DNA of 64,000 nt, taken from a virus. Position numbers and translations under genes: made by a program. Within the stretch, counting starts at the first letter, position 1; each line of letters opens with the position of its first letter. Shown piece by piece: positions 16,139-24,800 of this stretch. The stretch lies in IMG/VR virus record IMGVR_UViG_3300044911_002386, positions 103,812-167,811 of that record; one strand, given 5' to 3'. The notes beneath the pieces are model-generated. The model was not told where the DNA came from, searched no databases, and worked only from the letters and a program-made list of their open reading frames with translations.

Positions 16139-16852
16139 TTACAACTTTTTCAAGATAGCGGCTACAAGCGGATGGCGCACCACGTCATTTGTTGTGAATT
16201 TAATCGTGCTAATGCCGGCCACATCCTGAAGTCTAGCCACGACGTCGACCAGCGGCGGCGGGCTATACGGCAGGTCACTTTGAAACGGGTCACCGGTAAC
16301 AATGACCTGGGTATTCTGCCCAAAGCGCGAAAGAAATAACTTGAGTTGCTGGTAGCTCGCGTTCTGCGCTTCGTCAAAAATGCAAATAGCGTTATTGAAT
16401 GTTCGCCCGCGCATGTAGCACAGCGGCGCTAGCATAATGCTCTTATTGATGATTTCCCGTTTGGGGCCGCACTTACCAATCAAAGCGTCCATCGTGTCAT
16501 ACAACGGAGCCATGTACGGATTAACTTTCTCGCCGAACGTGCCGGGAAGATAACCCAGCCGCTCGCCCGCTTCAACGATGGGCCGCGTTAACACGATGAA
16601 TTCGCGGCGCTTGTTTAATACTTCGTTGAGCGCATACGCCATAGCCAAGAACGTTTTGCCAGAGCCAGCCGACCCTAGCAAAAACGTCATGGGGCTTTTG
16701 CTCATCGTATTCCAGGCATGCTTCTGACTGGCGTTGCGCCACTCAATAATCAGCGATGCGCTTTTGTCTTGTTTCTCCAGTTGTTCTACTGCTTTGACTT
16801 TCCTCTTTGCTTTTCGCTCAGCCTTTCGAACCGACTTGTTGTTTGTTCGCAT
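16139..16852 (-). CDS. phoH: PhoH-like ATPase
   Basis: This 237-aa protein carries Walker A GSAGSGKT (60-67), the family segment FIVLTRPIVEAGERLGYLPG, and Walker B ICIFDEAQNA (Asp160, Glu161), followed by VIVTGDPFQSD. A basic N-terminal extension of about 45 residues precedes the core. PhoH proteins are common in phages of aquatic bacteria and are thought to act on RNA, though their role is unsettled. An AAGGAA site lies seven bases before the ATG. Confidence 0.92.
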   Translation of the reverse strand: MRTNNKSVRKAERKAKRKVKAVEQLEKQDKSASLIIEWRNASQKHAWNTMSKSPMTFLLGSAGSGKTFLAMAYALNEVLNKRREFIVLTRPIVEAGERLGYLPGTFGEKVNPYMAPLYDTMDALIGKCGPKREIINKSIMLAPLCYMRGRTFNNAICIFDEAQNASYQQLKLFLSRFGQNTQVIVTGDPFQSDLPYSPPPLVDVVARLQDVAGISTIKFTTNDVVRHPLVAAILKKL

Positions 16853-16899
16853 TGCGGCGTTCCTTGCCTATTTTTTATCGCGGCTGGTTGTGCAATAAG

Positions 16900-18726
16900 T
16901 TACCTTACCGGTGTGGGTACTTTTGTTTTTACCGGCGTGACGCTTGCTACGCTGTTCGCCGGGGCCGTTGATTGCACAGGTTGTGGCTTAATGTTTGGCT
17001 GCAGCGGCGCAGGTGGCAAATAACCGTGATGCGCCCCAACCATAGATTGAAACGGGTTCATTTTTTGCCCCGGCCGCACTGTACCTTTTCGGGTGTACAG
17101 GTTGTACAACTGCTGATCAGTGCTTTTTGGATTAAAGTGAATTCCGTGCTGCTTAAACGCGGCTTCGGCGTACGGGCGATCGAACGCCGTTTGGCTGAAT
17201 TGTGATACTGGTTGTGCCGCCTTCTTCTCAGTCTTTTTTTTCTTGCTCTTACTTCCAGCCGGGCGGCACGAATTATTGCTATACGGCTTCTTCCCTGGAA
17301 CCGGCTCGTAACCTTCCCAACACCGTGCGGCTTTTAAAGCAGCGTGTTTCAGTACAATTTTTTGTGCGATGTTCATAGAGGCACGTGTTTCCTTCCCTTC
17401 TGTTGGCGCGAAAAATCCTCGTTCAGCCAGTTCAGCGTGCATGGCTGCGTCAGCGGCGGCATCAGTGTCGACGCCGAAAGCATTGCCCAGTGCCATGCCC
17501 CAGCTACCTTTGCCGCCGCTTCTCGCTTCTTGCAGTCGTGCGTCGCGTTCTTTTTGTGCGGCTTGCAATGCTTGGTTGTACAAATAGCCTTGCTGCCCCG
17601 TCTCGTCATACTGTTGCTGAAGGCGTGCGAATAACGCCGCGGCTTCTTCTCGGGTCTTGGGCGCGTATTCGCCGTGCATGCCCATTAAATAACTATTGGC
17701 AAGTTCTGGGTTGGTAGCGTGCAGTTGCCGCAACTGCTCAAACTTCGCCCGTTCAGCGTCGAGCATCCGTTGACCAACAGCCGCACCCTGGCCTTGTGGT
17801 GCCGCCTTAATAGCATCTTGAATTTTTTGCTTTACAGCCGCGTCCGCACCGGGGGCAAACATACTTGAGTCCCGGGCTTCTTCAGGAATAGCGCCGAAAA
17901 AATTAGCAGCGTCGCCCAGCATGCGGCCCATACCAGCCTGTGTGTTTTCACCAAGCATGCCCATGGCACCGGCACCGACACCAAGAGCGCCGATGCCAAG
18001 ACCGCCTAAGATCCCCATCAGCCCGTCACCCGATAAAAGACTGATTAATGCCGCAGGCACGCCGACCATAAACGCGGCCTGACCTGTCGGACCTAACCCG
18101 TCCCACATTCCCATGGCCTGGCCGTACCATGTCGGGTCTTGTGTTTTCGTAGGATCTCCGCCGGCCTGATCTGTAATAAAGTTATCGCGGGCAGGTGCGG
18201 CGGCTTCGGTGTCGCCTTGCATGACACGGCTCGCCGCATCTAACGTCTCGGGTGTGGCGGTTGCTTTAACTTGTGCTGTCACATTCGGTACTAATTGTTT
18301 TTCAATTTCCGCTTTGGCTTCTGGTGTTTTAGCCGCAGAAAGCGTCGCCTGAGCGTGCTCGATTAACTTCGGCATCTTGTCATTAGCCGGAGACGTTTGC
18401 GGGGCTTGATTAGCCGGCTGTGTCGGGGCAGGCGTTGGTGGTGCCTGCGGCGGCTTCATAACGTTCGGTACGGGTGCCGCGGGCGCTGGTGCAGGTGCTG
18501 GTGCTGGGGCAGGCACAGGCGGCATTGGTGCTGGTGCTGGGGCAGGCACAGGCGGCATTGGTGCTGGTGCCGGCGCGGGTGCCGCGGGAGGTAAACTCGC
18601 GGCGTTATTTCCAGCACCTGCCGGCGGGGCACCTAATGGTTTGATCGGTTGTGTACCGGCAGTCGGTTGAACTACCGGCTCGGCATACTTCTCAAGACCG
18701 CGACTAAGAATCTGCTTAATCTTCAT
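16900..18726 (-). CDS. Large virion-type protein with Pro/Ala repeat and CWxGYxPVPG motif
   Basis: This 608-aa protein has a Pro/Ala repeat region (about 45-105), a helical middle, a Gly-zipper membrane-like segment (215-260), and a C-terminal CWEGYEPVPG...SCRP motif (Cys469 to Cys487) followed by Lys-rich sequence. I recall this short Cys motif from proteins of giant DNA viruses and large aquatic phages, with unknown role. The long Pro/Ala linker and Gly-zipper suggest a virion component. It overlaps the cupin stop by eleven bases. Confidence 0.7.
   Translation of the reverse strand: MKIKQILSRGLEKYAEPVVQPTAGTQPIKPLGAPPAGAGNNAASLPPAAPAPAPAPMPPVPAPAPAPMPPVPAPAPAPAPAPAAPVPNVMKPPQAPPTPAPTQPANQAPQTSPANDKMPKLIEHAQATLSAAKTPEAKAEIEKQLVPNVTAQVKATATPETLDAASRVMQGDTEAAAPARDNFITDQAGGDPTKTQDPTWYGQAMGMWDGLGPTGQAAFMVGVPAALISLLSGDGLMGILGGLGIGALGVGAGAMGMLGENTQAGMGRMLGDAANFFGAIPEEARDSSMFAPGADAAVKQKIQDAIKAAPQGQGAAVGQRMLDAERAKFEQLRQLHATNPELANSYLMGMHGEYAPKTREEAAALFARLQQQYDETGQQGYLYNQALQAAQKERDARLQEARSGGKGSWGMALGNAFGVDTDAAADAAMHAELAERGFFAPTEGKETRASMNIAQKIVLKHAALKAARCWEGYEPVPGKKPYSNNSCRPAGSKSKKKKTEKKAAQPVSQFSQTAFDRPYAEAAFKQHGIHFNPKSTDQQLYNLYTRKGTVRPGQKMNPFQSMVGAHHGYLPPAPLQPNIKPQPVQSTAPANSVASVTPVKTKVPTPVR
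18480..18597. repeat. Pro/Ala-coding tandem repeat
   Basis: Near-identical copies of a GGTGCTGGTGCTGGGGCAGG-type unit of about 36 bp alternate here, encoding PAPAPAPMPPVPA repeats of the large virion-type protein. The unit keeps frame, so slippage could alter linker length. Confidence 0.75.
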
Positions 18727-19117
18727 CGCTATCCTCAGCCGCGGGGTCGCCGTTGGAGTAGACGTCTTTGTCGTTATGGTGCGTGCTCAACTCAAGCAGC
18801 CGCGCCTCACTTGTTGCCTTAATGCTGTGATACATTCCAGGCGGAACGTGAAACGCAGCATCCGGCCCAAGTGTTAAATTTGACGCCGTTGCAGTGTTTT
18901 CGTCATAGCCATATGTTAACACAACGTTCCCAGATTCGACGTACAGGACTTTGTCTTTAACGCGGTGATACGACCATGGCGTCGTTTTGCCCGCTTTAAT
19001 GAGCAACTTTTTCCCGCAATACCGTCCGTTCCAAATCCAATCCTCGTGGCCCCAATCTTCTGCGACATAAACACGCTGCTCGGCGTTGAGAATAAACTTC
19101 TTGGCAGATTCAGCCAC
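18716..19117 (-). CDS. Cupin-domain protein (sugar isomerase-like)
   Basis: The GTG at 19117 is chosen: an AGAGGAG site lies seven bases upstream and the longer frame would run through the zinc-ribbon gene. The 133-aa protein is a single cupin. It has WGHEDWIWNGRYCGKKL, then TTPWSYHRVKDKVLYVESG as cupin motif 1 with His, and FHVPPGMYHSIKA as motif 2, ending LLELSTHHNDKDVY. The pattern resembles small cupins related to mannose-6-phosphate isomerase. It may bind a sugar or metal; the catalytic role is unproven. Confidence 0.75.
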   Translation of the reverse strand: MAESAKKFILNAEQRVYVAEDWGHEDWIWNGRYCGKKLLIKAGKTTPWSYHRVKDKVLYVESGNVVLTYGYDENTATASNLTLGPDAAFHVPPGMYHSIKATSEARLLELSTHHNDKDVYSNGDPAAEDSDED

Positions 19118-19325
19118 GAGTGCACTCCTCTTGGGTGTTCTGGACTTTTGACATATACGCTTGTCGTGCCGGGGCCGTCTCTTCGACAAGTTTTTTCCAG
19201 CCTGCTACCGCCGGCCGACATTCACCGCCGTCGCAGCACGTCTCGACGATGATGTGGCAAAACGGACAGACGTGTTTTGAGCGAATCTCGACTAATGCGG
19301 ATTCACATGCGGGGCAAAGTGCCAT
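19110..19325 (-). CDS. Small zinc-ribbon protein
   Basis: This 71-aa protein has CPACES near the start and CPFCHIIVETCCDGGEC, giving two CxxC knuckles plus extra Cys: enough for one zinc ribbon and possibly a second site. The rest is helical. It overlaps the cupin GTG by eight bases and its ATG overlaps the next gene's stop. The function is unknown. Confidence 0.6.
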   Translation of the reverse strand: MALCPACESALVEIRSKHVCPFCHIIVETCCDGGECRPAVAGWKKLVEETAPARQAYMSKVQNTQEECTRG

Positions 19326-19951
19326 TACAGTTTAGCCTGTGCAAGAACTGAAGATGCCGGGACAGCCGACGCTATGTTTTTAACAACCTCTGTCGGTCGC
19401 GGCAATGTCGGATACAAGCCAGACGTCCATCCGCTCGGGGCGCCCGTGACTGCGTTCATAGACGGCGGTTTCATACCAACCGCGCCCCAGTTCGGGCCTT
19501 TAATTCTGTCAAAGTTTCCCGTGCCCGCCGCATATAAATCATGGGCTGCGTCTCCCGGGCCGTAACCAACTCGCCGCAGAGCCGGCTCGACGCGCGACGA
19601 GTATGTGTGTGCGGCGTTTTGAGCCATGGCCGGCAAACGTTGCATTAGGTTTTGCCCCGCGGGTGTTTGCGAGGCTATGACGCCGCCAGTACCCGCAGTC
19701 GCCGCCGTACCGGTGCCCATGCCAGCAATCGTCGGGGCCGCAGCAACACCACCGGCCGCAGCACCTGCTGCCGCTCCAATTCCCATCGCGGCTTGGCCGG
19801 CCCGCATTAAACCCTTTTCACCGCGTTCGTAATTGCGCTGTTTTGTAAACGGGTTATACCAGCGGTCTAAGACATTACCGTAAGACCGCAAAAAACTCGG
19901 CTCGGCAGCCAGTTTTTCGCCGAGGGCACGGCCAAAAGAAAAAGCCTGCAT
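19325..19951 (-). CDS. Virion-type protein with AFSFG N-terminus (paralog 1)
   Basis: This 208-aa protein starts MQAFSFGRALGEKLA, then SYGNVLDRWYNPFTKQRNYE and a long Ala/Gly-rich membrane-like segment (55-100). It is a clear paralog of the neighbouring 20001-20816 gene: both share about 50 residues almost exactly, and the DNA there is nearly 90% identical by eye. It is probably an internal virion protein. The C-terminal halves are unrelated. Confidence 0.7.
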   Translation of the reverse strand: MQAFSFGRALGEKLAAEPSFLRSYGNVLDRWYNPFTKQRNYERGEKGLMRAGQAAMGIGAAAGAAAGGVAAAPTIAGMGTGTAATAGTGGVIASQTPAGQNLMQRLPAMAQNAAHTYSSRVEPALRRVGYGPGDAAHDLYAAGTGNFDRIKGPNWGAVGMKPPSMNAVTGAPSGWTSGLYPTLPRPTEVVKNIASAVPASSVLAQAKL

Positions 19952-20000
19952 GTTATTTCTGCCCAGCGATTAATTTAAATGTATTGACTGTATTCACAAC

Positions 20001-20816
20001 CTAGTGCACACCCGCATGCTCAACGCCACCGTGCCCGTGTCCGCCGCCTACAAAGTTATGCAGTGTGTGGTGTAAGCCGTGCGCCCCTTCATGCATACCT
20101 TCGTACGGCAGCGTAACGGAGTGCGGCAACAGCCCCATTAAATTACCAGACGTGTTCACCGGGTTCATGTGTTTTGCGATACCCGTGTTGGGGTCCAAGG
20201 CTTGAGCAAAAGGATGGTGCTCTATCGTCTCATGAAACTCGCGTGCCGAGTGCGGCAATTTTTTCCATAGTGTGTTCTTCAGATCATTGACCCGCATCGC
20301 CCCGTCAGTCGCAAATCGGTTAAAAGAGTTTGCCGCACTTGAAGCCGCGTTCGCCATCGTCGGGAACATTCGCTGTGCCGTGGGACTTTGTGTCGCAGCA
20401 GCACCGCCGGCCCCTGCACCGGCTACGGTGCCTGCCGCAGCGGCATTACCGGCAAAATACGCCGGCAGGCTGCTAACTGGCGTGGCGGCCAACGTGGGCG
20501 CGGCGGCAGCGACACCACCGGCCGCAGCCCCAGCTGCAGCACCAATACCCATAGCAGCCTGACCGGCCCGCATTAAACCTTTTTCGCCGCGCTCGTAATT
20601 ACGCTGTTTTGTAAACGGGTTGTACCAGCGGTCTAAAACATTGCCGTAGGACTGCATAAAACTAGGGTTCGTGCTAGCCGACGGTTTAGAACCCATTGGC
20701 TTGGGGCTCATTGGATTAGGGCCTTGAAGAGGCTTAGAGCCGCTGGTAATTAATCCGCCGGCTGGGCCAGCGGCTACTTTTTCTGCTACAAACCGCCCAA
20801 ACGAAAATGCATTCAT
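20001..20816 (-). CDS. Virion-type protein with AFSFG N-terminus (paralog 2)
   Basis: The ATG at 20816 is preferred over a TTG further out. The 271-aa protein begins MNAFSFGRFVAEKVAAG, has a Pro/Ser linker, then the block SYGNVLDRWYNPFTKQRNYE shared with the adjacent paralog, an Ala/Gly-rich helix region, and a His/Gly-rich C-terminus (HHTLHNFVGGGHGHGG). The pair arose by tandem duplication and later divergence outside the shared core. Confidence 0.7.
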   Translation of the reverse strand: MNAFSFGRFVAEKVAAGPAGGLITSGSKPLQGPNPMSPKPMGSKPSASTNPSFMQSYGNVLDRWYNPFTKQRNYERGEKGLMRAGQAAMGIGAAAGAAAGGVAAAAPTLAATPVSSLPAYFAGNAAAAGTVAGAGAGGAAATQSPTAQRMFPTMANAASSAANSFNRFATDGAMRVNDLKNTLWKKLPHSAREFHETIEHHPFAQALDPNTGIAKHMNPVNTSGNLMGLLPHSVTLPYEGMHEGAHGLHHTLHNFVGGGHGHGGVEHAGVH

Positions 20817-20836
20817 GGTGTTGTTCCGCAATTGTA

Positions 20837-20953
20837 TTACAGTTTGTATATCAGGTTGACACGCAACGGCACGAAGTTACGCGGGGGCAAAGTCACAGTA
20901 TAGCATTCCGCGCCCCGCCAAGGGACCGTATCAGCAGCCGGATTACTTAGCAT
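20837..20953 (-). CDS. Possible 38-aa protein
   Basis: An ATG at 20953 lies inside the last codons of the HNH gene, an 11-base overlap seen at other gene pairs here. The product (MLSNPAADTVPW start, NLIYKL end) has no recognised motif and only a weak ribosome site. Its position in an otherwise empty 126-bp gap supports it; short length keeps confidence low. Confidence 0.4.
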   Translation of the reverse strand: MLSNPAADTVPWRGAECYTVTLPPRNFVPLRVNLIYKL

Positions 20954-21323
20954 AACCCGTGTCCGTTTTGTACAGGCAAAATTTGCGGTGCTTGGCCCGA
21001 CGATACTCAGCCACCATCTTGCGTACTTGTAAATTACAGCAATGATAGTCCATGTAATGACCGAATACAATGTGGCAAGGATCTTTGCACAGCGTCAGTA
21101 AATTGTCTGGGTCCAGTTCACGCTTCGGATCAAAACTCACCGGGATCACATGGTGCACGATTAAATTTTTCGTTCTCCCGCAGGCTTGGCAGCACGGCTC
21201 TTTCGCTAGATGTGCTTTCCGCACAGTAAGCCACTCACCAGCCCGTTGTCGCTGAGCAAGGATGTACCGCGGACGCCAAGACATCGGTATCCGCTGCCAC
21301 AACCATGCCAGGACGTTTTTCAT
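20943..21323 (-). CDS. HNH endonuclease
   Basis: This 126-aa protein has the HNH core: CCQACG (Cys45/Cys48 zinc pair), LIVHHVIPVSFDP (His57/His58), DPDNLLTLC (Asn74) and CKDPCHIVFGH with the second Cys/His pair. A basic Trp/Arg-rich N-terminus should bind DNA. Free-standing HNH nucleases in phages serve in homing or packaging. Its ATG overlaps the stop of the 41-aa gene (ATGA). Confidence 0.85.
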   Translation of the reverse strand: MKNVLAWLWQRIPMSWRPRYILAQRQRAGEWLTVRKAHLAKEPCCQACGRTKNLIVHHVIPVSFDPKRELDPDNLLTLCKDPCHIVFGHYMDYHCCNLQVRKMVAEYRRAKHRKFCLYKTDTGYAK

Positions 21324-21445
21324 GGCGGAACCTTTGTGCTGCCTTTTACATGCTTCGGCTCATAAGGACAATTAACGCATCGGCGACCACAACAGGATTT
21401 CTTGGCCAATAAAACTTCGCGGGGCAATGGCTTGTATTTTCCCAT
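21320..21445 (-). CDS. 41-aa Cys-rich protein (CCG...CxxCPY type)
   Basis: This short gene runs from an ATG at 21445 (joined to the upstream stop as TAATG) to a TGA overlapping the HNH start (ATGA). The product contains KPLPREVLLAKKSCCGRRC followed by VNCPYEP. This PLxRExLLxxxxCCGxxCxNCPY pattern I recall from the DUF5522 family of tiny bacterial proteins. Four clustered Cys could bind zinc or an iron-sulfur centre. The coupling on both sides is good evidence that it is translated. Confidence 0.7.
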   Translation of the reverse strand: MGKYKPLPREVLLAKKSCCGRRCVNCPYEPKHVKGSTKVPP

Positions 21446-21795
21446 TATTTCAAGGCTTGCGTAAAGTGCTGCTCGTAGGCTGAATAAATTTCAGCGTACG
21501 CCACACCCCACGCCGCATCATGAGATAACTTGTTGAACTGCTCGTCAGTCGTGGCGGAATCCAGCCGATGATTCCAAGCCCGTGCGTGGGCCCATTCGTG
21601 AACCAGCACGTCCATGGCTTTGTTTTCATCCAATCGAGAGTCGATCTGGATATGAAACTGTTTGCCCGTCTTCCAGCACCGACCCTCAAGCCGCGACGGA
21701 ATTCGCAGGCGCCGGACTGAGACAGGGAAGCCGGCCGCAAACTTGGTCTTGAGCAGCCGCAACAATGCGTGATAATTCTTGTACCGTGCCGCCAT
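21445..21795 (-). CDS. HExxH zinc-metallopeptidase-like protein
   Basis: The ATG at 21795 has a GGGAGG site eight bases upstream; the longer frame is unlikely. The 116-aa protein contains VLVHEWAHARAW, a HEWAH zinc motif, preceded by beta-strand-like sequence with QIDSRLDENK. The layout fits a small gluzincin or SprT-like fold. The third ligand is not obvious (a later Glu or His is possible), so activity is uncertain. Confidence 0.65.
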   Translation of the reverse strand: MAARYKNYHALLRLLKTKFAAGFPVSVRRLRIPSRLEGRCWKTGKQFHIQIDSRLDENKAMDVLVHEWAHARAWNHRLDSATTDEQFNKLSHDAAWGVAYAEIYSAYEQHFTQALK

Positions 21796-21851
21796 ACCGC
21801 AGTCCTCCCTGACTGACGCTGTAGGCGACATCCATGCCGCCGGAGCGTTAA

Positions 21852-24800
21852 TTATAACTGGGAGGGCGTCGCTTGTCGGCCTGCCTTTTGGGCGGCGGCT
21901 TTTTGCTGTAAAAATGGGATGTTAATTTTGCTCAAATCTGGCTGAAGGTCTTTTAATGCTGGCAACGACCAGGACTCTTCATCCTCCGTGCCGCCCGACT
22001 CATTGTTTTCTGGCTTTGTCACTGGTTTACGGGTCGCCCGGCGGAGCACGCGCTTTTTCGTCTTTTTGACCTTCCCTGCCGCCGGTTTCCGTTTTCGACG
22101 GACCACCTTCTTCACGGCTTCTTCCTCGGCGGTCTGGTTGTTCATGGCACCGAGCACCCGCTGATACAGTTTTTTACCCAGTGCATTGCCGCCGTAAATA
22201 CCCAAGGCGGGCAAGCCAGCATGTAAAAGCAAGTTGGCAAGACCCGGATCTTCAATTCTGTTATCGAACTTAGATATCAATTTACGTGCGTGGCCGGCCG
22301 CGGTGTTGCCGCCAAAAAATCCAAGGCCGGCGCCGGTGCCCGCCGCGAAGTTTTCTGGATTCTTGGTCAAACCGCCATAAGCAGCCCCAAGCAGGGCCGA
22401 CGCGCCGAGTGCCCGAGAACCCTGCACAAGTGGATTCTTCGTGACAGCGGCTTGGTCTTTAATATTGCTGAATGTGGGTACGCCGCCGATGACGCTGTTG
22501 TGAATATAGTTGATATACCCAGGCACGCCTTCATACACGACGTGCGGCAACGAGTCTTGAAAAAACGTTTTAGTTTGAAAACGCAATTTATCGGCCGTCG
22601 TAGCGTTGGGGTGTTCTTTCGCATACCGGGCTACCTGCATGCTTAGGCTCGGCCAGTTGTCCTCGTGAAAAATCCAGTTCTTGCCGTGCCGATGAAAGTG
22701 CATGCCGGTATACGGATGCCGTAACGTGCGGAATTGCGTCTGCCCGCGCTCTGGCACGGCGACATACGACGGCAAAAACCCAAGTGCTTTCAAATCTTTT
22801 TCAGCAAAAGACGACGCTGGTAAAAAACTTCGCGGCAACGAGCCGATCATGTCAGAGGAAATATCTGGTGTTTTGCGGTGCTTCATTAAGGAGTTTAATA
22901 GCGTTCGGCGCGTGGCCTCTATCTGTGCAGCACGTACTGGAGGCCGCGGGACTTCTGTCGCATACGCCTTAAACACGCTATCTAAATCACTTCGGGACGG
23001 TTTAATATCTCGGCTATTCAGTCGTTGCGGTAATTTTGATAGCCAGCCTGCAGCGCCTCGGGCAGCAGTTGCTGTTCCCCGGGCGGCGTCGCCCATTGTG
23101 TTCTTTGCGTCGCCGAACGCCTCCATGGCGTCAGCCGCTTTCTCGGCAAACCACGTAGCAACGCCGGCAACGGGATCAATGTAATTTGAGTTTTTCACGC
23201 TACCCTCTTCGCGCAGGATCTTGCGGAAGACTTCGTTCAGGCGTTCTTTATCAGCAGTTAAATGCTCTAACACTTCATCACCTGTGCGTTCGCGTTGGTA
23301 ACCCATCAGTTTACCCAACCACGACGGATCTTCAGAACTAGAGATATACCGCTGCACGGCGACGTTCTTCAGTTCTTCGGGCAAGTCTTGATGGCTGTCA
23401 AATCGTAAACCCCGGCCCTTGGCTTGTTGGCTGCGAGACTCGTGCCAGTGCGGGTCTAACAGCTGTATTAAACTCGTGCCCTTGGTGGAGATACCCTCGG
23501 CTGCGGCTGGGCCTAACAGCAATGCCCGCAGTTTGCCCTCGTTGTAATCTTTGAGGGCCTGCTGGCGTTGCTTTACCGGAATGCTACCGTGGAAAATACC
23601 GTGCGGAATCTTGGCTTTCTCTAACGCCGAACTGTATGGCTTCAGGCCAGAGTCAATAAAGTTGGAATAAATGATGGCTTTTTTACGGGGGTCTGAGTCC
23701 AGCACGCCTTGCAGGTTTTTCATGGCCGTCTGTAACTTGGACGATTGCCCGAACGCGCGGCCTGGATCTTTGTCATATCGAAATGGCTGCGTAGACAACG
23801 AGACTTGGCGAAGGCCCGTGAGAAAACTATTTAACTTGGCCAATTCATCGCGGGACATGGGAAACTCTTTGTCGAGTTTCCAGAGAAAGCCCGGCGGGAT
23901 CTTCGTACGAATGGCTTTCTGAATCTTTTGCTGGTCGGGCGACAGGGGCACGCGAATGACTTCTTCATTCACGTTGACGCCTTCTGGAGTCTTACTGGGC
24001 TGATAATCAATCTTGCCCCGTAGCAAACCCCGTAACTGGTCTTCGTTCTTGACAACTCCTCGCTCACCAGGCGCCACACCGCGAAACCAATTGACCACGC
24101 CGGGGTTCACACTCTCGTAGTCAATAAAACGCTTCTCAAAGTCTTCGGGCGTAATGTTCTTGTTGTGCAGCATGCCCAGCAAGTTAGCCAGGTCACTCGG
24201 CGAATTCGTGACGGGCGAGCCAGTCAGTAGCAGCAAGTTTTTGGCATTCCGGGCTACGCGCTTTGCCGCCTGACCACTAGCCGACCCAGGATTCCGCAAC
24301 CGGTGGGCTTCGTCCATGATGACCGTGTCGGGCTGCTCAGCGAAGTTCTTGCCTAACGCCAGCCCCGTATACGACATGATCTCTGGGCTTGAGTTCGTAG
24401 TGAACTTGCCTACTTCTTTTTCGAAGTTGCCCTTGAGTGCCGCCGGGACCACGATGCCGTAATCGTCTTTGTATTTCTTCTTGGCCGCCTCAGCAGCAGC
24501 AATCGCCGAGAGCGACTTGCCAGAACCCAGCCCGTGATACACCAGCAAGCGCGACTCGTCGTTCGTTACGCGGTCTGCAATGCGTTGCTGATGGTCCTGC
24601 AGTTTTATGTCAGGATTAAGATCGGCTGTTTTGAGAATTGACGGTGATGGCGCGAGAGACGGATAGCCCGCTGTTTCGCGAAACTTTTTGAGCCGGGCTG
24701 CCAGCAACTCTTTTTGTTTTTGACTCCGCAACCACGCCTGCGAGATCAACGCTAAGTCCGTCATCTCTTTGTCGATATTACCTTGCGTCGACAATGCCGT

